Of a stretch of DNA of 13,520 bases, positions 1 to 6,013 are shown one piece after another. The position numbers and the translations under genes are program-made. How positions within the stretch are numbered: position 1 is the first letter of the stretch; each line of letters opens with the position of its first letter. The stretch comes from an uncultured cyanobacterium (GTDB lineage: Bacteria; Cyanobacteriota; Cyanobacteriia; Phormidesmidales; Phormidesmidaceae). The stretch covers positions 1 to 13,520 of the forward strand of contig CALHGI010000413.1 in assembly GCA_938029995.1 (NCBI GenBank), in the 5' to 3' direction. The notes below the pieces were generated by a model, which had not been told where the DNA came from, did not search any database, and worked only from the letters and a program-made list of their open reading frames with translations.

Positions 1-1
1 C

Positions 2-100
2 TGGCATCAACATCCCGGCAACCTAATGCTCGTGACCGGAGCCCGACAGCCCTGTTTATTGGGGCATATTCATCGGGTTAACGCCGCCCCAAAAAGCTGA
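2..100 (+). CDS. C-terminal end of an unidentified protein (truncated by window edge)
   Basis: The frame starting at base 2 is open from the window edge to a TGA at 98-100 and encodes 32 residues that read like protein (WHQHPGNLMLVTGARQPC and onward to VNAAPKS). The other two plus frames stop earlier (TAA at 79-81 in frame 1, 24-26 in frame 3). I do not recognise the family from so short a tail. The gene would be co-directional with the 148-aa gene that follows about 200 bp later. It could be a chance open frame. Confidence 0.4.
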   Translation, partial: WHQHPGNLMLVTGARQPCLLGHIHRVNAAPKS

Positions 101-115
101 TGCAATAACGCATAT

Positions 116-130
116 TACCTTGTCAAGGTA
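116..130. repeat. 15-bp perfect palindrome in the leader region
   Basis: TACCTTG (116-122) and its reverse complement CAAGGTA (124-130) flank one central T. It begins 15 bp after the stop of the truncated upstream frame. No T-run follows, so it is not a convincing intrinsic terminator; it could be a protein-binding site or chance. Confidence 0.4.
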
Positions 131-200
131 GCAATTCCATGGGTCTTCATCTATTCTGAGGGGGCAAGTATTTCAAGGGTTAGAACGTTCGCAAACCCTG

Positions 201-233
201 GCAAACTAAACCTGACAGAGTGCATTAGTTTGC
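201..233. repeat. 9-bp inverted repeat upstream of the 148-aa gene
   Basis: GCAAACTAA (201-209) is exactly complementary to TTAGTTTGC (225-233), with a 15-base spacer. The left arm is preceded 10 bp earlier by another GCAAAC (191-196). It lies about 70 bp before the GTG start, where an operator or a 5'-UTR hairpin would be expected. No promoter hexamers could be assigned with confidence. Confidence 0.45.
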
Positions 234-304
234 ACCTAATTCCCCAGCTAGAAACGATTGATCGTGACCTGCATAAATCGTCATACAACCATTAGGGAGA
301 ACAC

Positions 305-751
305 GTGAACCACAGTTTTCTGATTGAACCAGGACGCTGGACTCTTCAAGGTAACTGGTTAGCCAAGGATTTACTTCCTATGACCGTCAAAGGCAAAATC
401 CTAGTGGCCTGGAACAGCAATGACTGGTTCACCATGGTTACCAAGCTTGTTTTTCCCAATGGAGAACTAGACGATATTTCCCTGCAATACAAAGGACGAA
501 TCACCGGGAGCGATCGTCAATACACCTTTGTCTTGCAACATAGCGTCCTGGGCCGGGTAGAAGGCGAAGGCTGGATTGCCCCTATGTCCATTGTTCAGCA
601 GTATTGGGCGCTCAAGGATAGACATATGCGCACGGGGTTTGAAACCCTCTATCGTCTGAGTCCCAATCAATATCATTTCTCCGGTGGCATTATGGCCGGT
701 CATCATTTAACCAGCACCATGGAAGCCCTTGTGGAACGCCATCCGGGGTAG
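305..751 (+). CDS. Conserved cyanobacterial protein of unknown function (148 aa)
   Basis: The start is GTG at 305, preceded by a good ribosome binding site, AGGGAGA at 294-300 with four intervening bases. The product is soluble, with no signal peptide or membrane segment. It is rich in aromatic and beta-branched residues and shows alternating patterns such as GKILVAWNSNDWFTMVTKLVF and RQYTFVLQHSVLG, which suggests a mostly beta-strand fold, perhaps barrel-like. From memory, similar 140-150 aa proteins with LQHS, VEGEGWI and GFETLYRL segments occur across cyanobacteria without an assigned function; this was not checked. The gene is followed, about 150 bp on, by the first kinase on the same strand. 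Function unknown. Confidence 0.85.
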   Translation: MNHSFLIEPGRWTLQGNWLAKDLLPMTVKGKILVAWNSNDWFTMVTKLVFPNGELDDISLQYKGRITGSDRQYTFVLQHSVLGRVEGEGWIAPMSIVQQYWALKDRHMRTGFETLYRLSPNQYHFSGGIMAGHHLTSTMEALVERHPG

Positions 752-769
752 AGACCCCAGGGCTTATTT
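724..769 (+). terminator. Possible weak terminator overlapping the stop codon
   Basis: GGGGT (745-749) pairs with ACCCC (754-758) around a four-base loop, spanning the TAG stop at 749-751. An outer pair AGCCCT (724-729) and AGGGCT (759-764) could extend the stem around a 15-base bulge. The following bases are TATTT, a poor T-tract, so termination is only a possibility. Confidence 0.35.
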
Positions 770-843
770 CAGGCTCATTTGATAAGTTGCGTCCAATTCA
801 CCCTGGGAAATTGTCCACAGGACTGTATGGATAAGTGGTTCAT

Positions 844-877
844 CGCAGTGGCTATGGTATCGCAGTGGCTATGGTAT
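844..877. repeat. Two tandem copies of a 17-bp unit before the first kinase
   Basis: CGCAGTGGCTATGGTAT occurs at 844-860 and again, without any mismatch, at 861-877. It ends 20 bp before the proposed ATG of the first kinase. The second kinase lacks it. It looks like a recent slippage duplication. It creates extra in-frame GTG/ATG codons, which lengthens the open frame artificially upstream. Confidence 0.85.
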
Positions 878-897
878 TGAATTCGGCGCAGCGTTCA

Positions 898-2364
898 ATG
901 ACAGATAATAACTTTGGCCGCAGACTGGCTAATCGCTATGAACTCATGGATTCCATTGGTCAAGGTTCCATGGGCAAAGTCTATTTGGCTAAGGATACGC
1001 TGCTAGGAGATGTGCCAGTTGCGGTCAAATTTTTGGGGCAAACCCTGCTCAACGAGCACATGACCCAGCGATTTATGCATGAGGCCATGACCTGCGCCCA
1101 GTTGGGGAATAACAGTATCCATGTCGTCAGAGTTACGGACTATGGTGTTACCGACGACGAAATTCCCTTCTATGTCATGGAGTATCTCAAGGGGAAGAAT
1201 TTGAGCCAGGTGCTCCAGCCACACCCCCTGCCAGTCAAGCGATTTATCGATTTTGCTCGCCAAATTTGTTTGGGTTTAGAGACGGCCCATAAGGGCATCA
1301 TCCTCGACGGACAGCGCATTCCTATTATTCACCGGGACATTAAACCCAGCAATATTTTAGTGACTCAAAGTGCCAGTGTGGGGGAGCTAGTCAAGCTTCT
1401 AGACTTTGGTATTGCCAAACTGATGCAAGCTGGCGGTAACGAACAAACCAGTACATTCTTGGGCACCTTGGCCTATTCGTCGCCAGAACAGATGGAGGGG
1501 CAAGAACTCGATAATCGTTCTGATATTTATAGCCTCGGCATTGTGATGTATCAAATGCTGACGGGGAAGCTCCCATTTCGACCCGATAATATTGACTCCT
1601 TTGGGGGATGGTATAAAATCCACCGGTCCCAAGCGCCTAAGCCGTTGGATGGGCTGTCACCCTATGGTGCATTGCCGAAGCCTTTAAAGGATGCCGTCAT
1701 GGCCTGTCTGGCCAAAAAGCCATCCCAACGCCCGAGCAATATTAGGCAACTACTCGCCTATATTGAAGGATCCTGCCAGGTGCCTGCCAGTAAGTCCTCT
1801 GCCAAACCTGCTGAGGAGTCTCCAAAAGCTGTCCCCCAATCCGATGAGGACTGGTTTTATCGTCAGCACGCATGGCCTAAGGACAAACCCGTTGCTGAGA
1901 TTGTTTTTCCAAATTTGCTGACGATGGATCAGCGTCAGTTACCGACATTGTGGGTCATGCTACCGGGGCAAGAAATTGAGCAACGTATGAGTAACACGGG
2001 GTACAACAATTTTTTATGTACCCTGAGTCCCCACCCGATGGTGCTGTGGGTGACCGCATTTCATAGCAAGACCCAAGGTGCGCGATGGCTTTCAAGCTAT
2101 CTGGACCTGAAAAACCCACACCATCAAAAAATTATTTGGCATCTAGGCGAAAGTAGTCATTATCAAGTTCTGTTTTTTGCCAAAGAGTCGCCTAATCAGT
2201 TTATTAATGTGCGCCCTTTACACATCGCCTCTCCCCAGCGAAAACTTTTGAAGGAATGGGCCATCAGAGCCCGTACGGCTATGTCAGTAGGCAGTCCCCA
2301 CGACAGTAAAACCATGTTGCGACGAGAACTCAATGAGCGCTTAAAGCCCCAGATGCCGTGGTGA
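898..2364 (+). CDS. Hanks-type serine/threonine protein kinase, copy 1, with cyanobacterial C-terminal domain
   Basis: A soluble 488-aa protein kinase. Kinase domain at about residues 14-292: glycine loop GQGSMG (21-26), ATP lysine K44 in VAVKF, helix-C glutamate E62, catalytic loop HRDIKPSN (145-152, base D147), metal-binding DFG (169-171), SPE (195-197) and DIYSLG (209-214). All essential residues are present, so it should phosphorylate Ser/Thr on unknown targets. A linker rich in Pro, Ser and Lys (about 300-328) leads to a C-terminal domain of about 150 residues with VAEIVFPNLLTM, WLSSYLDLKN and IWHLGE. From memory, such tails occur in other cyanobacterial kinases. No membrane segment is evident. 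The frame is open back to a GTG at 835, but I chose ATG 898 because the paralogue downstream begins with the same residues (MTDxNFGRRLANRYELM) and because the bases just before both ATGs are conserved. No clear Shine-Dalgarno sequence. Confidence 0.93.
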   Translation: MTDNNFGRRLANRYELMDSIGQGSMGKVYLAKDTLLGDVPVAVKFLGQTLLNEHMTQRFMHEAMTCAQLGNNSIHVVRVTDYGVTDDEIPFYVMEYLKGKNLSQVLQPHPLPVKRFIDFARQICLGLETAHKGIILDGQRIPIIHRDIKPSNILVTQSASVGELVKLLDFGIAKLMQAGGNEQTSTFLGTLAYSSPEQMEGQELDNRSDIYSLGIVMYQMLTGKLPFRPDNIDSFGGWYKIHRSQAPKPLDGLSPYGALPKPLKDAVMACLAKKPSQRPSNIRQLLAYIEGSCQVPASKSSAKPAEESPKAVPQSDEDWFYRQHAWPKDKPVAEIVFPNLLTMDQRQLPTLWVMLPGQEIEQRMSNTGYNNFLCTLSPHPMVLWVTAFHSKTQGARWLSSYLDLKNPHHQKIIWHLGESSHYQVLFFAKESPNQFINVRPLHIASPQRKLLKEWAIRARTAMSVGSPHDSKTMLRRELNERLKPQMPW

Positions 2365-2810
2365 ACGTTGAAACGTTTCCTGGGCATGACTAGTTTTACC
2401 CTGGGCGAAATGGGTATTTTGAAGAAGGGGATACCCTCCATGCCTTAATTGTGGTTATTGCTTTGCCGGTAATTCCCTAGGGGTGATTACCCATACTGTT
2501 GGGTGAGAATAGTGGAGTGGCTAGCTGTCTTAATTATCAGCTTGGTAAACATGGCATTTTAGCTAAGCACGGTAGCGTAGTATTACGGCAGTTTAGTGAG
2601 TATGCTACTTCTTCGTACGTATAGGTGCTGAGTAAGCACGGTAGGGTAGTACTAGGGCCGTTTAGTAGCACGGTAGCAGCTAAATCAAATCCTCTTGTAG
2701 TCTATGGTCAATTCCTATGGCTGATAAAGTTGGGCGATTAGTAGGATGCTGCTAGTCCTTAGCAGTGGGACCAATGCTATGTAATTATTGGCTTAGAATC
2801 GCAGCGTTAA
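2365..2810. other. 446-bp non-coding spacer between the two kinase genes
   Basis: No convincing coding frame is visible on either strand. It holds a pair of imperfect 34-bp direct repeats with a partial third copy (2564-2677), a possible stem GGGTAT/ATACCC (2412-2417 with 2431-2436), TTACCC facing GGGTGA (2487-2492 with 2501-2506), and a hairpin CTGCTA/TAGCAG (2749-2754 with 2760-2765) 46 bp before the second kinase. None has a T-tract typical of an intrinsic terminator. I cannot place a promoter with confidence. Its length suggests that kinase 2 may have its own promoter. Confidence 0.6.
2564..2677. repeat. Imperfect direct repeats (2.3 copies of a 34-bp unit)
   Basis: The unit starting TAAGCACGGTAG and ending GTTTAGT occurs at 2564-2597 and 2633-2666; 30 of 34 positions match by hand count. 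A third fragment, AGCACGGTAGC, follows directly at 2667-2677. The start-to-start distance is 69 bp for the first pair and about 32 bp for the next, so spacing is irregular. A small stem GTGCT/AGCAC (2625-2629 with 2635-2639) overlaps the start of the second unit. The origin is unknown. Confidence 0.75.
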
Positions 2811-4331
2811 ATGACAGACAAGAACTTCGGTCGCAGACTGGCTAATCGCTATGAGCTCATGGATTCCATCGGTCAAGGCTCCATGGGAAAAGTCTATTTG
2901 GCTGAAGATATGCTGCTGGGAGGCGTTCCTGTTGCGGTTAAATTTTTAGCCCAAACCCTGCTCAATGAGCAAATGACCCAGCGGTTTCTGCGGGAGGCCA
3001 TGACCTGCGCCCAGCTGGGCAATAACAGTATGCATGTTGTCCGAGTGACGGATTATGGCGTTACCGATGACGAAGTTCCCTTTTATGTCATGGAGTATCT
3101 GAAGGGACAGAATCTAGGGCAAGTCATTCAGCCTAGTCCCCTGCCCATCCCTCGCTTTCTAGACTTTACCCGCCAAATTTGTTTAGGCCTAGAAACAGCC
3201 CACAAAGGCATCATTCTAAAGGGACAAGTTATTCCCATTATTCATCGAGACATTAAGCCCAGCAATATCTTAGTGACTGATAGTGCCAGTGTAGGGGAGC
3301 TGGTCAAGATTCTAGATTTTGGCATTGCCAAACTAATGGAACTTGATAATACGGAACAAACTAGCAGCTTTATGGGGACATTGGCCTATGCTTCCCCAGA
3401 GCAGATGGAGGGGCAAGAGCTGGATCGGCGTTCTGATATCTATAGCCTCGGCGTCATGATGTATCAGATGCTGGCGGGGTCTCTACCCTTTCGCCCTAAC
3501 AATAATACGTTTGGTGGTTGGTATAAGGCCCATCGTTCCCAAGAGCCCATACCGCTGGATGGTCAATCGCTCTATGGTGCAATTCCTAAACTCATTAAGG
3601 ATGCGATTATGAGCTGCCTGGCTAAGGATCGCTCCCATCGTCCTAGTAGTGTTAGCCAGCTTTTAGACCATCTGTCTCCGTTAGAAAAGCGATTTAGCCG
3701 TTCGATTGATTTGGGTCGGCAAATCAGGGGCACCCTCAAGGAACTTCGCGTTGTTCCTAAGCATGAAGCCCTTAGTGGTTCTGAGGAGGATCGGTTTTGT
3801 CGGTTACAGGTGTGGCCGCCAAATACTCCGATTGCTGAGATTGTGTTTCCAAAACTGCTCACCATGAGCCATAGTCAGCTGCCCACGCTATGGGCCATGT
3901 TAGGGTCGTTCGAGATCGAGCAGCGCATTAGTAATACTGGTTTAAACAGGTTTCTATGTGTTCTCAATCCCTATCCAATGATTCTGTGGGTGACGGCATT
4001 TTATAGCAAGGCCCGAGGGGCAAGATGGCTATCGAGCTATTTGGATCTAAAAAATGCGGGCAACCAAAAATTTATTTGGCACTTGGGCGAGGAAGGGGCT
4101 TATCGCGTCCTCTTTTTCTCTAAGGAGGCCCCTAACCAGTTTATCGATTTTCGGCGTTTGCACATCGCTTCCGACCAACGCAAACTCCTCAAGGAGTGGG
4201 TTTTGATGGCTCGAAGCGCGATGCCCATAGGGGCACCCCAGGAAAGTAAGAATATGCTCAAAACGGAGCTTAATGCTAAGTTAAAGCCCCAGATGCTACT
4301 TAGCTTTGAGTCAATGCACTCCGATGTTTAG
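2811..4331 (+). CDS. Hanks-type serine/threonine protein kinase, copy 2, with cyanobacterial C-terminal domain
   Basis: A 506-aa paralogue of the preceding kinase in the same orientation. Kinase motifs sit at the same residues: GQGSMG (21-26), K44, E62, HRDIKPSN with D147, DFG at 169-171, then APEQ-like SPEQ and DIYSLGVMMYQM. By hand count, 98 of the first 112 residues match copy 1. The linker after the kinase domain (about residues 288-340) is longer and almost unrelated to that of copy 1, while the C-terminal domain (AEIVFPKLLTM, WLSSYLDLKNAG, FIWHLGE) is again clearly similar. It ends with a 9-residue extension (SFESMHSDV) not present in copy 1. The ATG at 2811 is preceded by CGCAGCGTTAA, nearly identical to the bases before copy 1, and not by a Shine-Dalgarno sequence. 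No membrane segment. It is probably an active kinase; targets unknown. The stop lies 24 bp from the stop of the convergent stress-protein gene. Confidence 0.95.
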   Translation: MTDKNFGRRLANRYELMDSIGQGSMGKVYLAEDMLLGGVPVAVKFLAQTLLNEQMTQRFLREAMTCAQLGNNSMHVVRVTDYGVTDDEVPFYVMEYLKGQNLGQVIQPSPLPIPRFLDFTRQICLGLETAHKGIILKGQVIPIIHRDIKPSNILVTDSASVGELVKILDFGIAKLMELDNTEQTSSFMGTLAYASPEQMEGQELDRRSDIYSLGVMMYQMLAGSLPFRPNNNTFGGWYKAHRSQEPIPLDGQSLYGAIPKLIKDAIMSCLAKDRSHRPSSVSQLLDHLSPLEKRFSRSIDLGRQIRGTLKELRVVPKHEALSGSEEDRFCRLQVWPPNTPIAEIVFPKLLTMSHSQLPTLWAMLGSFEIEQRISNTGLNRFLCVLNPYPMILWVTAFYSKARGARWLSSYLDLKNAGNQKFIWHLGEEGAYRVLFFSKEAPNQFIDFRRLHIASDQRKLLKEWVLMARSAMPIGAPQESKNMLKTELNAKLKPQMLLSFESMHSDV

Positions 4332-4355
4332 TCGGTTACGGTATCTGCTAGGCTC

Positions 4356-5225
4356 CTAGGTCGCTCGGGGAAAATGGATGACCGGGTGCCAGCTTGAGCG
4401 TAGTAGGGTACTGGTAAAGCTGGGCACTGACCATTTCAAAATGCCCTTAGATTTACCTGAACAAATTGCGATCGCAGAAATATCATTTACTTCCGCCGAC
4501 TTTAATATTTCACCCTGGGGATCGCCCTGGCGAATTTCAATAAATACTTCCATCCCGGCCGTTTCCAGCTCAGCCTTGATACTCTCAAGCTCTGCTTGAG
4601 CCGTTTTCTGCGACTCTCGCAACTCTACACGGATGCCATCATCAATAATCCAACACAACGTACATTGCTTAGGATAACCAGTCGATTGGGCGGCCACTTT
4701 AACCTGCGATGCCAAGTATTTAGCACTACTGCTGCCATCGTAGGGCACCAATAAATGGGTGAACAAGGTTTGGCAACGTAGGGCTAATTCTTGCTCGCGG
4801 TAAGTCGCCACCAGCTGAGGACGCAAAATCAACAGTGGTATTTCAAGCTGATTAGCAATCCCCGTCGCCGTACTACCAAATATTTTTTCCGTCAAAAGGG
4901 ACCGAGTGGGGGTGCCTAGCAAAATCACCTCGGCATCATGGTAACGAGCGGCCTTTAAAATATTGTCACTGACTCGTCCTGAACGGACATCAACGACCAC
5001 GGATTTTCCATCCGGCAGGACCGCCTCACTCGCAGCGGCTAATCGTTCTTTGGCTTGAACCACCGCATCGTCATCCACCTTCGGAATCTCGCGATCCTTG
5101 GTCAAGGAAACATTGTGAAAGAAAACGACTTTATCTAAGCCAGATAGCACCAAATCAGGAATAAACGTAATCAGCCTTTGCAGGCTATCTTCAAAGTCAG
5201 TACAAACTAACGCACACTTGAACAT
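4356..5225 (-). CDS. Universal stress protein, two UspA-like domains in tandem
   Basis: A 289-aa soluble protein made of two Usp units, about residues 1-136 and 155-287; single-domain members are about 140-150 aa. The first unit ends with the family signature region LLGTPTRSLLTEKIFGSTA (103-120) and then IPLLILRP. It keeps the first Gly (G104) and the final Gly-Ser (117-118) of the ATP-binding pattern G-2x-G-9x-G-S/T, but has Thr where the middle Gly is expected. The second unit opens with HLLVPYDGSSSAKYL and has SGKSKGILKWSVPSFTST in the signature position, where most of the pattern is lost. Nucleotide binding is therefore doubtful in the second half. It is the last gene of a minus-strand run, 30 bp after the PP2C gene, so co-transcription is likely. 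A role in stress response is family inference only. The start is ATG, with a purine-rich but atypical upstream sequence. Confidence 0.9.
   Translation of the reverse strand: MFKCALVCTDFEDSLQRLITFIPDLVLSGLDKVVFFHNVSLTKDREIPKVDDDAVVQAKERLAAASEAVLPDGKSVVVDVRSGRVSDNILKAARYHDAEVILLGTPTRSLLTEKIFGSTATGIANQLEIPLLILRPQLVATYREQELALRCQTLFTHLLVPYDGSSSAKYLASQVKVAAQSTGYPKQCTLCWIIDDGIRVELRESQKTAQAELESIKAELETAGMEVFIEIRQGDPQGEILKSAEVNDISAIAICSGKSKGILKWSVPSFTSTLLRSSWHPVIHFPRAT
4468..4475. repeat. HIP1 palindrome GCGATCGC
   Basis: Exact copy of the highly iterated palindrome known from many cyanobacterial genomes, inside the stress-protein gene. A second copy is at 11983-11990. Supports a cyanobacterial host. 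Confidence 0.9.
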
Positions 5226-5255
5226 CTAGCTCTACCCACCCTCATTACTTACAGC

Positions 5256-6002
5256 TTAGTCTTGAAAGGCTACAACTACGACCGTAATGTTGTCTCGACC
5301 GCCACGCTGTTTAGCCGCATCAACCAGGGATTCGGCAGCAGTTGGACAGGAGCGAATAGACTTCAAATGCGTTGCAATCAGAGGGTCAGAAAGCTCCTCC
5401 GTTAAACCATCACTACATAGCAGTAGTCGATCTCCCCCACCCACATCTAACGATTGAATATCAATCCGATTTAAGTCTTCTCTCCCTAAACATTGGGAAA
5501 GTACATGCCTCCAGGGATGATGCTTCGACTCATCCACCGTTAGCTCGCCATCTTCAATCGCTTTAGCAACCCAAGTATGATCCGTTGTGATCTGATCAAG
5601 TTTTGCCCCCCGTAAACGGTAGAGCCGGGAATCGCCAACGTGGGCACACCAAGGCGTCCCATCAGCGTCACGAAACATAACAGCCACCGCCGTTGTGCCC
5701 ATATCTGCCCGCTCAGGATGGCTATATTGGTCCTTTAAAATGGCATCATTAGCTGCGATAAAAGCTTTGCGCAGCATAATATCTGGAGCCTCGGGACTAT
5801 CCCAATGATTATCCAAATATTGATAAATCGCCTCCGTCGCTAGGCGACTCGCTTCCTGTCCGCCAGCATGGCCACCCATGCCATCAGCAACGACAAAAAA
5901 GCGGCCTAAATCGTCCAGATAATAAGCATCTTGATTACTAGTACGTAGTAATCCTGGATCTGTTAAACCGGCAAAAAAGCGTTGCATAAAGCACTTAGGC
6001 AT
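5256..6002 (-). CDS. PP2C-family (PPM) protein serine/threonine phosphatase
   Basis: A 248-aa soluble metal-dependent phosphatase, of usual length for bacterial stand-alone PP2C domains. Signatures in order: NQDAYY (D25), [12 protein letters not shown] (D40-G41, metal ligands), GTTAVAVMF (about 102-110), [10 protein letters not shown] (121-130), DHTW (141-144), [10 protein letters not shown] (D198) and [11 protein letters not shown] (D237-N238). All acidic metal ligands of the family are present, so it should be active, removing phosphate from Ser/Thr residues. It begins only 11 bp after the stop of the ubiB-like gene and precedes the stress-protein gene by 30 bp, a tight operon-like arrangement. 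The two Hanks kinases converging on it are plausible but unproven counterparts. The ATG at 6002 has no evident ribosome binding site; an internal ATG at 5987 (protein starting [12 protein letters not shown], 243 aa) is an equally good start by family pattern. Confidence 0.95.
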   Translation of the reverse strand: MPKCFMQRFFAGLTDPGLLRTSNQDAYYLDDLGRFFVVADGMGGHAGGQEASRLATEAIYQYLDNHWDSPEAPDIMLRKAFIAANDAILKDQYSHPERADMGTTAVAVMFRDADGTPWCAHVGDSRLYRLRGAKLDQITTDHTWVAKAIEDGELTVDESKHHPWRHVLSQCLGREDLNRIDIQSLDVGGGDRLLLCSDGLTEELSDPLIATHLKSIRSCPTAAESLVDAAKQRGGRDNITVVVVAFQD

Positions 6003-6013
6003 AGGGGGAGTAG

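Noticed and set aside
835..897. N-terminal extension of kinase 1 from a GTG at 835
   Set aside because: The extra 21 residues are largely encoded by a 17-bp tandem duplication and have no counterpart in kinase 2, whose ATG aligns with 898.
2564..2677. CRISPR-like array
   Set aside because: Only two units plus a fragment, imperfect copies, unequal spacing and no cas genes nearby.
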